From positions 1,307,501-1,371,500 of the forward strand of contig BPKG01000001.1 in NCBI GenBank assembly GCA_026005015.1: DNA of 64,000 bases, read 5' to 3'. Source of the DNA: Burkholderiales bacterium. GTDB taxonomy: Bacteria > Pseudomonadota > Gammaproteobacteria > Burkholderiales > UBA6910. Shown in pieces: positions 16,339-24,911 of this stretch. Made by a program: the position numbers and the translations under genes. Every line of letters starts with the position of its first letter. Positions within the stretch are counted from its first letter, which is position 1. Under the pieces are notes generated by a model, which made no database searches, was not told the origin of the DNA, and saw nothing but the letters and a program-made list of their open reading frames with translations.

Positions 16339-16821
16339 ATGAAAACGTTTCTGGTGTTGATCATCGGCGGCCTGCTCGGCGCCATCGCAGGCTTCGCCGC
16401 CGGCATTTTCGCCTATCCGTACATCTTCCTCGCCGACATCGTCGCGACGGAGCAGGTGAACGACCCCGTCGGCCGCCAGGTGGTGGCAAGGGGAACCTTC
16501 ATCCACGCCAATCCCTCAGATCCGATCCATTACGGCAAGGGGCGGGTGACGGTGTATCGGGACCTGGTGCACCTGGAAAGCAATTTCGAAGTGGGCCCGG
16601 GACCGAAGTTTCACGTCTACCTGGTGCCCGAGAAGAACGTGACGCCCGACACCGACGCGGCCAGAACCATGTACGTGGATCTCGGACGGCTCAAGGCATT
16701 CAAGGGTAGCCAGAACTACCCGATTCCGAAAGGCATGGACCTTTCCAATTACGAGAGCATGGTGATCTGGTGCGAGCAGTTCGGCGTGCTCATCTCGCCG
16801 GCACCCCTCGATCCGGTCTAG
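16339..16821 (+). CDS. DM13-domain protein with N-terminal membrane anchor
   Basis: A 160-residue protein: one membrane helix (about 3-25) followed by a DM13 domain (about 50-155; FHVYLVPEKNV, VDLGRLKAFKGSQNYPIP, VIWCEQFGVLIS). DM13 domains are predicted redox or electron-transfer modules of the cell envelope and usually keep the single Cys seen here in WCEQF. GAGGAG stands 7 nt before the ATG at 16339 and the gene starts just after the thiI stop, so the two are probably co-transcribed. Function unknown. Confidence 0.82.
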   Translation: MKTFLVLIIGGLLGAIAGFAAGIFAYPYIFLADIVATEQVNDPVGRQVVARGTFIHANPSDPIHYGKGRVTVYRDLVHLESNFEVGPGPKFHVYLVPEKNVTPDTDAARTMYVDLGRLKAFKGSQNYPIPKGMDLSNYESMVIWCEQFGVLISPAPLDPV

Positions 16822-16935
16822 CCGGCGGCGCGAGTCCTGGCTGGAGAAATCCTTGACTTCGACTGACCGTTGCGCCCCGCGGGGCCGCCTTCTTTCCGGG
16901 GCAGAGCCTCGCCTCGTTCAGCGCGGCGTTTGCCC

Positions 16936-17382
16936 TCAGAACTGCCCCAGCAGCACGTACAGCCAAAACAGGGTAAAGAGCGCCGGCGCGCCGATCAGGT
17001 AATACTTCGACGGCACGGCACCGGCGACTCGGTGGATGAGCTTGGCGCGCGCCAGGGCCGCGCCGCCTTCGTGCAGGTGAAACCGGGCGTCCCCCGGGTA
17101 GCGGGCTGCCAGGTCGTCGAGCTTCGCGCCCCACACGTCCTGGAAAAGGACGGTGCGGCCGATGGAGAAGACCCACACCAGGGAGACGACGAAGCCGGCC
17201 AGGTAGATGAAGATAGGCCAGGACTGGGCATCCGTGGCGAACGCCAGCTCCACCCCGATCGCCAGCAAGGCGTTGGCCAGCAGCAGGACCTGCAGCTTCT
17301 GGGTCTTGATCACGTTTTCCCGTGCCCAGAGATCCATGAGCAAGCGGTAGCTCTGCCAGTCGCGCTCGGTCTCGCTCTCCAT
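16936..17382 (-). CDS. Small integral membrane protein of unknown function
   Basis: A 148-residue protein with a charged N-terminus (MESETERDWQSYRLLMDLW) and three predicted membrane helices at about 29-50, 56-77 and 124-146, separated by a soluble loop of about 45 residues. No catalytic motif or named family is recognised. It is followed (minus strand) by the end of the DM13 gene on the other strand and preceded by hrpA 160 nt upstream on the same strand. The interval 17383-17542 shows nothing notable. Confidence 0.65.
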   Translation of the reverse strand: MESETERDWQSYRLLMDLWARENVIKTQKLQVLLLANALLAIGVELAFATDAQSWPIFIYLAGFVVSLVWVFSIGRTVLFQDVWGAKLDDLAARYPGDARFHLHEGGAALARAKLIHRVAGAVPSKYYLIGAPALFTLFWLYVLLGQF

Positions 17383-17542
17383 CGGCGATCCTCCCCTCTT
17401 TTGGCCGGCTCAAGCCTTGCGGCGCGCCCGGGCGATCCGCTCGCCGTCGCCCTCGCCCGCCTCCGGTCGATTCCGAATCTCCATGGGCCTTTCCTCCAGC
17501 GGCCCTATGGTACCAGCGTTCGCCCCAGCCGACGCCGGCTCC

Positions 17543-20500
17543 TCAGCGCAAACCCGCGAGAAACTTCTCGAGCCGCTTCACCGACACGGGATAAGGGGTC
17601 TTCAGCTCCTGGGCGAAGAGCGACACCCGCAGTTCTTCCAGCATCCAGCGGAATTCCTCCAGCCGGGGGTCGGGGGCGCCGGTCTTGCGGCTGCGCTCCA
17701 GGCGTTGCTGCCATTCGCTCGCCAGGCGTTGGATTTCCCTCGTCCACCTGGCATCTCGCTCGCCGAAGTCCCGCAGCTTTTCCAGCCGCCGCTGCACGGC
17801 CTTGAGGTAACGCGGGTATTCCGCGAGGCGCGGGTACGGCGTGGCAGCGAGGAAGCCCCGGCGGACCAGCGAGTCCAGTTGCCAGGTCACATCCGGCGCT
17901 ACGTGTTTCCACGCCCGCGCGGCGGGACTCGCCAGCAGTTTTCTCGCCGCCTGGGCTTCGGTCAGGATCTGGGTGAGAAGCCGGACGTACTCTTCTCCCA
18001 CCACCGGGAGCTTGGCCCGCACCTGCTTGGCCCGGGCCTCGTAATCGCGGCGGGTCCGGATCGGGGATTCGTCGCTCCATACCGCCCGGTCGACGATCGC
18101 CGAGACGAGCTCCTCCTTGAGCGCTTCCCCGTCCCCGTAAGGGGCGTAGAGCATGGCGAGCTGGGGTGCGTCCCGTAGCCTCCGCTCCATCTGCTTCAAC
18201 GGCTCTTTGAGCTCCAAGCGGAACAGGCGGTTGATCCCCGCGCGAGATGCCGCCGCCGCTTTTTCCGCGGTCTCCAACAGGGTAAGCCGCACCGACTCTC
18301 CCTCGTCCACCAGGGCCGGATAACCTATGAGGACATGCCCGCCGCGACGGAATTCCACCGCTTCCGGCAGCTCCAGGTCGCCCCAGCGCTCGAGCCCCGG
18401 GCGTTCCCAGGCGCCCTCGGGGGCGAACGCGGCCTGGGCCCGCTCCCCCAGCGCCCGGCGCAGCGCGTTCAGGTCCCGCCCCATGGCGAGCTCCGCCCCT
18501 TTTTCGTCCACCACCCGGAAGTTCATGTGGAGATGGGCCGGAAGCGCCACCGCCCGCAGCACGTCCGGGGGCACCTCCACGCCGCGCATCCGGGTCAACA
18601 CGCGGCTCAGGGCTTCCGTCAAGGGCGTTGCCTTCGAGAACCGGTCCAGGGCCGTCAGGGCCTCGGTGACGGATTCCGGGAGCGGCACGAAGGCCCGGCG
18701 CAAGGACTTGGGAAGCCCGCGGATCAGGGCGTTCAACTTCTCCCGCAGCATGCCCGGCACCAGCCACTCGAAGGGGGCAGCGGGGAGCTGATTGAGCAGG
18801 GGGAGGGGCACGGTGGCGGTGACTCCGTCCAGGGGATGGCCGGGCTCGAAGCGATAGGAAAGCACGAGTTCCACCCCGTTCACGTCCAGCCGCTCCGGGT
18901 AGAGGTCCTCGGTGATGTCTTCCGCTTCATGCCGCATGAGATCCTCGCGGGCCATGAACAGGAGCCGGGGATTCTTCGCTTCCGCCTCTTTGCGCCAGCG
19001 CTCGAAAGAGTGGCCGTTGTACACGCCGGGCGGAATGCGGACGTCGTAGAAGGCGAACATGCGCTCTTCGTCCACCAGCACGTCCTGGCGCCGGGACTTG
19101 TGCTCCAGCGCTTCGATTTCTTCCCGCAGCCTTTCGTTGTGCCGGAAAAACTCGCCCCGGGTGTCGAACTCGCCGGCTACCAGGCCGCGACGGATGAAGA
19201 TCTCCCGGGACGCCTTCGGATCGATGGGGCCGTAGTGGACCCGGCGGCGCGGCACCACCACGAGGCCGTGGAGGGACACCTGCTCCCAGGCGACCACCTG
19301 GGCGCCGCTCTTCTCCCAGCGGGGCTCGAAGTAGCTGCGCTTGACCAAATGGGCGCCCGCTTGCTCGATCCACTCCGGCTCGATGGCGGCCACACACCGG
19401 GCGTAGAGGCGGGTAGTTTCCACGAGTTCCGCGGCGACGATCCACTTGGGCGCTTTCCGCCGCAAGCCGGAGCCCGGGTGGATCAGGAACTTGATGCCCC
19501 GGGCGCCCTGGTACTCCCCCGGCCCCTCCCCCTTCATTCCGACGTTGCCGAGAAGCCCCGCCAGCAGGGCCCGGTGGATCTGCTCGTAAGTGGCCGGGGC
19601 TTCGTTCGGCCGCATGCCCATCTCGGTCACCAGGGCATGGAGCTGGCCGTGGATGTCGCGCCATTCCCGCAGCCGCAGGTAGGAAAGGAAGCGCCCATGG
19701 ATTTCTTCCCGCAGCTTGCGGTTGGATTTCTTGTGCTTGAGCGCTTCGTCGAAAAACTTCCAGAGCTTAAGGTACGACAGGAAATCGGAGCGCTCGTCGG
19801 CGAACTCGGCGTGGGCCTCCCCCGCCGCCTGCTGCTTCTCCAGCGGCCGCTCCCGCGGGTCCTGCACCGACAGGGCGGAGGCGATGACGAGTACCTCGTT
19901 CAAGCAATGCTCGTCGCGGGCCGCGAGGATCATGCGCCCGATGCGCGGGTCGATGGGGAGCCGCGCCAGCTCCCGGCCAATCTTGGTAATGCGGCGGTTC
20001 TCGTCCACGGCGCCCAGCTCGGCGAGGAGCTGATAGCCGTCGGCGATAGCCTTGGGCGCCGGCGGGTCCACGAAGGGAAAGCACTCCACTTCGCCCAGGT
20101 TCAACGCCTGCATGCGCAGGATGACGGAGGCGAGGGACGAGCGCAGGATCTCCGGGTCGGTGAAACGGGGCCGGGCGTTGAAGTCCTCCTCCGAGTACAG
20201 GCGGATCGCCACCCCGCTCGCCACCCGCCCGCAGCGGCCCGCCCGCTGGTTGGCGGAGGCCTGGGAGATCTTCTCGGTGACAAGCTGCTCCACCTTGTTG
20301 CGGTAGCTGTAGCGATTGACGCGGGCGTAGCCCGGATCGATGACGTAGCGGATGCCCGGCACGGTGAGGGAGGTCTCGGCCACGTTGGTGGCGAGCACGA
20401 TGCGCCGTCCCCGGGAGGGCTCGAACACCCGTTCCTGCTCGGCGGCGGAAAGCCGGGCATAGAGGGGCAGGATTTCCGTCCCCGCCGGATGGTGCTTGCG

Positions 20501-21433
20501 CAACGCCTCGGTGGTCTCCCGGATCTCCCGCTCCCCCGGGAGAAACACCAGGATGTCTCCGGGCCCGGTGCGATGGGCCTCGTCCACCGCGTCGAGGATG
20601 GCGCCAGTCAAATCCCGCTCCTCGTCCCGCTCCGGCTCGGCCCAGGGACGATAGCGGATCTCCACCGGATAGAGCCGGCCGGAGACCTCCACCACCGGGG
20701 CACCGCCGAAATGCCGGGCAAAGCGCTCGGCATCGAGGGTGGCGGAGGTGATGATGACTTTGAGATCGGGGCGCTCGGGCAGGAGCTGCTTCACGTAGCC
20801 CAGCAGGAAATCGATGTTGAGGCTGCGCTCGTGGGCCTCGTCGATGATGAGGGTGTCGTAGGCCGCAAGCAGCGGATCGCTCTGGGTCTCGGCCAGCAGG
20901 ATGCCGTCGGTCATGAGCTTGATGCAGGTCGTCTCCGACACCTTGTCGGAGAAACGCACCTGGTAGCCCACCGCCTGGCCCAGGGGTGTGGCCAGCTCCC
21001 GGGCGATGCGGGCGGCCACCGTGCGAGCGGCGATGCGCCGCGGCTGGGTATGGCCGATCAACCCCGCGACGCCCCGTTTCAATTCCAGGCAGAGCTTGGG
21101 AAGCTGGGTCGTTTTCCCCGAGCCCGTCTCCCCGCAGACGATCACCACCGGGTGGGCCGCGATGGCGGCGGCGATTTCCTCCCGCTTCTGGGAAACCGGC
21201 AGCTCCGGGGGAAACGTGGGCACGGGCAGCCGCGCCAGTCGCTCCTGAAAACGGGCGGCGGAGGCTTCCAGCCTGGCTTCCAGCATCCGCAGCCGAGCCG
21301 GGTCGCTCCCCCGAGCGCCCAGGCGCGCGATCTCCGCCGCCAGGGTCGGGCGGTCGCGCGCCATGGTCTCGGCCAGTCGGGCCGAGAGGCGCTCCAGCAG
21401 GGGACGGCCGCGCAAGGCGGCAGGCACAACCAT
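17543..21433 (-). CDS. hrpA: ATP-dependent RNA helicase HrpA (DEAH box)
   Basis: A 1296-residue DEAH-box helicase, the normal HrpA length, acting on mRNA and ribosome rescue in E. coli. Walker A GETGSGKTTQ is at 101-110, DEAH at 198-201, then the SAT motif and QRAGRCGR; helicase-associated and OB-like domains and a long DUF3418 C-terminus follow. I chose the ATG at 21433, where family similarity begins; upstream codons overlap the divergent sir2 start region. It is separated from sir2 by only about 36 nt, so their promoters overlap. Confidence 0.93.
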   Translation of the reverse strand: MVVPAALRGRPLLERLSARLAETMARDRPTLAAEIARLGARGSDPARLRMLEARLEASAARFQERLARLPVPTFPPELPVSQKREEIAAAIAAHPVVIVCGETGSGKTTQLPKLCLELKRGVAGLIGHTQPRRIAARTVAARIARELATPLGQAVGYQVRFSDKVSETTCIKLMTDGILLAETQSDPLLAAYDTLIIDEAHERSLNIDFLLGYVKQLLPERPDLKVIITSATLDAERFARHFGGAPVVEVSGRLYPVEIRYRPWAEPERDEERDLTGAILDAVDEAHRTGPGDILVFLPGEREIRETTEALRKHHPAGTEILPLYARLSAAEQERVFEPSRGRRIVLATNVAETSLTVPGIRYVIDPGYARVNRYSYRNKVEQLVTEKISQASANQRAGRCGRVASGVAIRLYSEEDFNARPRFTDPEILRSSLASVILRMQALNLGEVECFPFVDPPAPKAIADGYQLLAELGAVDENRRITKIGRELARLPIDPRIGRMILAARDEHCLNEVLVIASALSVQDPRERPLEKQQAAGEAHAEFADERSDFLSYLKLWKFFDEALKHKKSNRKLREEIHGRFLSYLRLREWRDIHGQLHALVTEMGMRPNEAPATYEQIHRALLAGLLGNVGMKGEGPGEYQGARGIKFLIHPGSGLRRKAPKWIVAAELVETTRLYARCVAAIEPEWIEQAGAHLVKRSYFEPRWEKSGAQVVAWEQVSLHGLVVVPRRRVHYGPIDPKASREIFIRRGLVAGEFDTRGEFFRHNERLREEIEALEHKSRRQDVLVDEERMFAFYDVRIPPGVYNGHSFERWRKEAEAKNPRLLFMAREDLMRHEAEDITEDLYPERLDVNGVELVLSYRFEPGHPLDGVTATVPLPLLNQLPAAPFEWLVPGMLREKLNALIRGLPKSLRRAFVPLPESVTEALTALDRFSKATPLTEALSRVLTRMRGVEVPPDVLRAVALPAHLHMNFRVVDEKGAELAMGRDLNALRRALGERAQAAFAPEGAWERPGLERWGDLELPEAVEFRRGGHVLIGYPALVDEGESVRLTLLETAEKAAAASRAGINRLFRLELKEPLKQMERRLRDAPQLAMLYAPYGDGEALKEELVSAIVDRAVWSDESPIRTRRDYEARAKQVRAKLPVVGEEYVRLLTQILTEAQAARKLLASPAARAWKHVAPDVTWQLDSLVRRGFLAATPYPRLAEYPRYLKAVQRRLEKLRDFGERDARWTREIQRLASEWQQRLERSRKTGAPDPRLEEFRWMLEELRVSLFAQELKTPYPVSVKRLEKFLAGLR

Positions 21434-21469
21434 GGGAAAGCGAAGCTGAAAGCAAATTTTTATTTTACA

Positions 21470-22267
21470 ATGACCTTTTCCGGGCGCTTTCAGCCATGGA
21501 CATTCCAGCATCCCTCATCCAGGTCCTCCCTGCGGGCCCGGCGCGTTGCGGCCCTCACCGGTGCCGGCGTCTCCGCCGAATCGGGCGTCCCCACGTTCCG
21601 GGACGCCCAAACGGGACTCTGGGCCCAGTACGATCCCCACGAGCTGGCCACGCCGGAAGCCTTCCAGCGCAATCCCCGGCTCGTGTGGGAGTGGTACGCC
21701 TGGCGCCGAGAGAAGGTGGCGGGGGTCGAGCCCAACCCTGGTCACTACGCCCTCGCCGAGATGGAACGCCGGTTTCCCGAATTCACCCTCATCACCCAGA
21801 ACGTGGATGGGCTGCACCGGCGCGCGGGCAGCCGCCGGATGCTAGAACTCCACGGCGACATCACCCGCAGCAAGTGTTTCGCCTGCGGCCGCCCCGCGGA
21901 GGCCTGGGCGGAAACGGGGGAGATCCCGCCCCGCTGCCCGGCCTGCGGCGGCCGGCTCAGGCCGGACGTGGTCTGGTTCGGGGAGATGCTGCCCGAGAGG
22001 GCGCTCGCGGCGGCCATGGACGCCGCCGCCCGTTGCGACGTCTTTCTCAGCATCGGCACTTCGAGTCTCGTCTACCCCGCGGCCGCCTTGCCGGAAATGG
22101 CCCTAGGAGCGGGCGCGGTCGTGGTGGAAATCAACCCCTCCGAAACGCCCCTCACCCCTCGCGCCACCTACTCCCTGCGCGGACCGTCGGGTGTGGTGCT
22201 CCCGGCCCTGCTCGCCGCCCTTCGGTCCGAAGCCGGTCGATCGGGTGCGGGCGCGGCCCTCGATTGA
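21470..22267 (+). CDS. Sir2-family NAD-dependent protein deacylase, N-terminal frame uncertain
   Basis: Class III/U-type sirtuin that removes lysine acyl groups using NAD+. Motifs: GAGVSAESGVPTFRD, TQNVDGLHRRAG, catalytic His in ELHGD, zinc pairs CFACG and CPACG, and GTSSLVYPAA. The continuous frame opens at 21470, but its first 20 residues are unlike the family. The other-frame ATG at 21495 encodes a family-like start (MDIPASLIQ). Deleting one G near 21522 joins it to SSLRARRVAALTGAG. The true start is therefore probably 21495 with a one-base sequencing insertion. It diverges from hrpA. Confidence 0.85.
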   Translation: MTFSGRFQPWTFQHPSSRSSLRARRVAALTGAGVSAESGVPTFRDAQTGLWAQYDPHELATPEAFQRNPRLVWEWYAWRREKVAGVEPNPGHYALAEMERRFPEFTLITQNVDGLHRRAGSRRMLELHGDITRSKCFACGRPAEAWAETGEIPPRCPACGGRLRPDVVWFGEMLPERALAAAMDAAARCDVFLSIGTSSLVYPAAALPEMALGAGAVVVEINPSETPLTPRATYSLRGPSGVVLPALLAALRSEAGRSGAGAALD

Positions 22268-22585
22268 GCCGCGCGCCATACGCGCACCGCCAGCGCGAGC
22301 AGCGTCATCCCGGTCAGCGGCAGTACGAACAGCAGCATCACGCTGCCGAACGCCGGCAGCGCGTCGTGTTCCGTGGCCTTGAGGATCAGGTGAGCGGTGT
22401 AGGCGGCGTAGTAGAGCAGGAACAAGGCCCCTTCCCAGCGGGCGATCAAGTGGCCGGTGAAGAAGATCGGCAGGCAGGCCACCGCCACTGCGATCATCGC
22501 CGGGATGTCGAAGGCGAGCGCCGTGGGGCGACCGCGATGCCATCAGAAAGAGCAACACCGTGACGGCAATCTCCTCCCTGTCCTC
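22168..22585 (-). pseudogene. 3' remnant of a Ca2+/Na+ antiporter (CaCA, YrbG-like) gene
   Basis: About 110 family-like residues (IAVTVLLFLMASRSP, then ALAFDIPAMIAVAVACLPIFFT, RWEGALFLLYYAAYTAHLI) match the last third of a CaCA antiporter. The preceding two thirds are missing because the terC stop lies immediately upstream at 22586. A one-base insertion in CCCC near 22530 breaks even the remaining frame. The 3' end overlaps the sir2 3' end on the other strand. This looks like a deletion that fused the antiporter tail to the terC locus; activity is not expected. Confidence 0.65.
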
Positions 22586-23557
22586 TCAGCCCGCTTTTTG
22601 CGATCCTTCGGCGGCAGGCTTGTACACCATGCTCAAGACCACGGACGCGGCCAGGATCGCCGCCACCACGGCGAGCGACACGAACACGGGGATCTTGTAG
22701 AAGTCGGCGATCAGCATCTTCACGCCGATGAACATCAGGATCAACGCCAGCCCGTAGCTCAGGAGATGGAAGCGCCCGGCGAACCCCGCCAGCAGAAAGT
22801 ACATCGCCCTCAGCCCCAGGATGGCGAACACGTTGGAAGTCAGCACGATGAATGGATCCAGGGTGATGGCGAAGATCGCCGGGATGCTGTCCACGGCGAA
22901 GACCACGTCGGTCACGCCCACCATGACCATGACCACGAACAGGGGCGTGGCCCATCGCACCCCGTTCCGGGTCACGAAAAACCGCTCTTCGTGGAATTCC
23001 GGGGTGATCCGCAGATGACCGCGCAGCCAGCGCAGCACCGGGTTGCGCTCCAGGTCCGGCTTGGCGTCGGCGAACACCCACATCTTGACGCCGGTCGCCA
23101 GGAGAAACGCGCCGAACAGATACAGCACCCAGTGAAAGCGGGCGATGAGCCAGGCGCCGCCCAGAATCATGGCCGCGCGCAGCACGATGGCGCCCACGAT
23201 CCCGTAGATCAGGACCCGGCGCTGGTATTTGAGGGGCACGGCGAAGTAGCTGAACAGCATCAGGAACACGAAGATGTTGTCCACCGCCAGCGACTTCTCC
23301 ACCAGATAGCCGGTCAGGAACTCGGTCACCTTGAGATTGGCCAGGCTGCGGCCGTGCTGGAGGTCCAGGTACCACCACAGCAGGCCGGCGAAGGCGAGGG
23401 AAAGGGCGACCCACAGGGCGGACCACCAGGCCGCTTCCCGGAGCGTGACGCGCCGGGACCCTTTGCGTTCCAGGAGCAAGATGTCCGCGGCGAGGGCGGC
23501 CACGACGAAGACGGCGAAGGCCGCCCACATCCACGGGGTTCCGATGGTTTCGGGCAT
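22586..23557 (-). CDS. TerC/Alx-family integral membrane transporter (probable Mn2+ exporter)
   Basis: A 323-residue TerC-domain protein with eight to nine membrane helices, the acidic motifs EKSLAVDNIFVF and VVFAVDSIPAIFAI with conserved Asp residues, and a length typical of Alx/YkoY. Members export manganese and help metalate secreted enzymes. AAAGGAG precedes the ATG at 23557. The yybP-ykoY riboswitch directly upstream strongly supports manganese homeostasis and separates it from tellurite-resistance TerC proteins. Confidence 0.9.
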   Translation of the reverse strand: MPETIGTPWMWAAFAVFVVAALAADILLLERKGSRRVTLREAAWWSALWVALSLAFAGLLWWYLDLQHGRSLANLKVTEFLTGYLVEKSLAVDNIFVFLMLFSYFAVPLKYQRRVLIYGIVGAIVLRAAMILGGAWLIARFHWVLYLFGAFLLATGVKMWVFADAKPDLERNPVLRWLRGHLRITPEFHEERFFVTRNGVRWATPLFVVMVMVGVTDVVFAVDSIPAIFAITLDPFIVLTSNVFAILGLRAMYFLLAGFAGRFHLLSYGLALILMFIGVKMLIADFYKIPVFVSLAVVAAILAASVVLSMVYKPAAEGSQKAG

Positions 23558-23625
23558 GGATTTCTCCTTTGCAGCTCGTTGGCGGGGTGCCCCGTCCCCG
23601 AACCGCCAGCCATCGGCCTGGCCTG

Positions 23626-23662
23626 AAAATAAAAAAGACCTTTGCCGGCGCTGGCAAAGGTC
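23626..23662 (-). terminator. Riboswitch expression-platform terminator before terC
   Basis: On the minus strand GACCTTTGCC pairs with GGCAAAGGTC, followed by TTTTTTATTTT. The 5' arm belongs to the conserved 3' side of the yybP-ykoY aptamer, so manganese-bound aptamer and terminator would compete. It ends about 70 nt before the terC start. Confidence 0.85.
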
Positions 23663-23775
23663 TCGCTTGCAACCGCAGGTTGCCGGCAGGACCGGGGCGG
23701 TGCCCGGATTGACGATCCCGCCGCGAGAGCCCATTGAGACGGGCTCCGTCGAGCTACTCCCCTTTGGGGCTGGCG
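23637..23775 (-). ncRNA. yybP-ykoY manganese riboswitch
   Basis: Minus-strand landmarks of the class are present in order: AAAGGGGAGTAGC, ATCGTCAATCCGG, TGCCGGCAACCTGCGG and GCGAGACCTTTGCC, closing with the terminator stem. These are the conserved loops that bind Mg2+ and Mn2+. In known cases Mn2+ binding switches on export genes such as alx, mntP and terC homologues, which fits the gene that follows. Confidence 0.88.
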
Positions 23776-23850
23776 CGCCTCAAGCGCGCCGGTGCGAATT
23801 CTACCGAGTTTGGCGGGCCGTCGGCAAAAAAGTTCCGGCGTCCGCGCGCG

Positions 23851-24816
23851 TCACTGGATAAACCCAAGGGCAAGGCACAGGGGCAGGGTCAGCCAGAAGG
23901 CCACGGTGCTCCAGCCGATGAGGAGCGCCGCCGCTTCGTGGTCTAGGCGGAAGCGGTCGGCCAGCAACAGGGCCGTCATCATGGTGGGCGTGGTCCCTTC
24001 CACCACCGCCGCGTACTCGGGCTCCCCCATGGGGGCGAACAGAAGGCGGGCGGCCACCCACACCAGCGCCGGCACCACCAGAAGCTTGACCGCGGCCACC
24101 GCCAGGATCTCCCCCTTCGGGATCAGGGCGCGCCACGGCACCGTGAGCCCGAGCACGAAAAGGATCACCGGGATGGTGGCCTGGCCGATGAAGCGGGTGG
24201 CGTTGACCAGGGGCTCGTAGACCCAGCCCAGGGACTGGAGCCCGATGCCCAGCACGAAGGCCCAGATGGGGGGCATGGTGGCGACGACGCGCCACACCGA
24301 GGGCTGGTCGGCGGCATTGCCCCGGTGGGACCCCAGGCGGGTGCAGATCCACACCCCCACGCTCCACACCACCGGGATGGTCATCAGCATGTCGTTGAAC
24401 ACCGCGTAGCGCAGCGCCTCCGGCCCGTAGAAGAACTGCAGCACCGGCACCCCGATGTTGAAGGTGTTGCCGAACATGCCGCCCACCATCAGCACCGCCC
24501 GGGTCGTGTCGTTGAGAGGGCGGCCGATCGGAGAACGATAGAGGATCCAGTACAGCACGACCCCGGAGGCCAGGGAGCCGATGCCCACCAGCAGAGGCAC
24601 CCGCAGCAGGTCGCCGGTGATGGGCGTGGTGGCGGAGACGGCGAAGATGATGGCCGGGTAGAAGACGTACATCACCAGCCGGTTGAGCTGGCTGCGCAGG
24701 GGGGCGAGGGGCGCATCGCGAAAGACGAGGGGCCAGAGCGCCCCCGCCGCCACTAGCAGGGACAGGGGCAGCATCACCTGCACCATCAGGCCAACGAACT
24801 GGGAGTAGCGGTCCAT
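23851..24816 (-). CDS. AEC-family (auxin efflux carrier) transporter
   Basis: A 321-residue membrane protein with ten predicted helices in two halves, including the AEC-type segments GGMFGNTFNIGVPVLQF and TTPTMMTALLLADRF. Bacterial AEC members move malate, malonate or other small carboxylates, usually with unknown direction. It has its own position between the riboswitch/terC unit and the 2-hydroxyacid dehydrogenase, 95 nt after that gene on the same strand; a link to hydroxyacid metabolism is possible but unproven. Confidence 0.85.
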   Translation of the reverse strand: MDRYSQFVGLMVQVMLPLSLLVAAGALWPLVFRDAPLAPLRSQLNRLVMYVFYPAIIFAVSATTPITGDLLRVPLLVGIGSLASGVVLYWILYRSPIGRPLNDTTRAVLMVGGMFGNTFNIGVPVLQFFYGPEALRYAVFNDMLMTIPVVWSVGVWICTRLGSHRGNAADQPSVWRVVATMPPIWAFVLGIGLQSLGWVYEPLVNATRFIGQATIPVILFVLGLTVPWRALIPKGEILAVAAVKLLVVPALVWVAARLLFAPMGEPEYAAVVEGTTPTMMTALLLADRFRLDHEAAALLIGWSTVAFWLTLPLCLALGFIQ

Positions 24817-24911
24817 CGGTTCTCCAAATCCCGGTGGGGCGCAAGCTGGCGGGAAGCGCAGGCGCGCGGGCCTGCCCTTCTTCTGTGGGCAGCGTCCCGG
24901 CCTTCGCCCGC

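Noticed and set aside
18335-22267. Very long open frame on the plus strand antisense to hrpA (over 1000 codons before sir2)
   Set aside because: It is a GC-bias shadow of hrpA: composition is His/Arg/Gly/Pro-rich with no recognisable domain until the sirtuin, and hrpA on the other strand is fully conserved.
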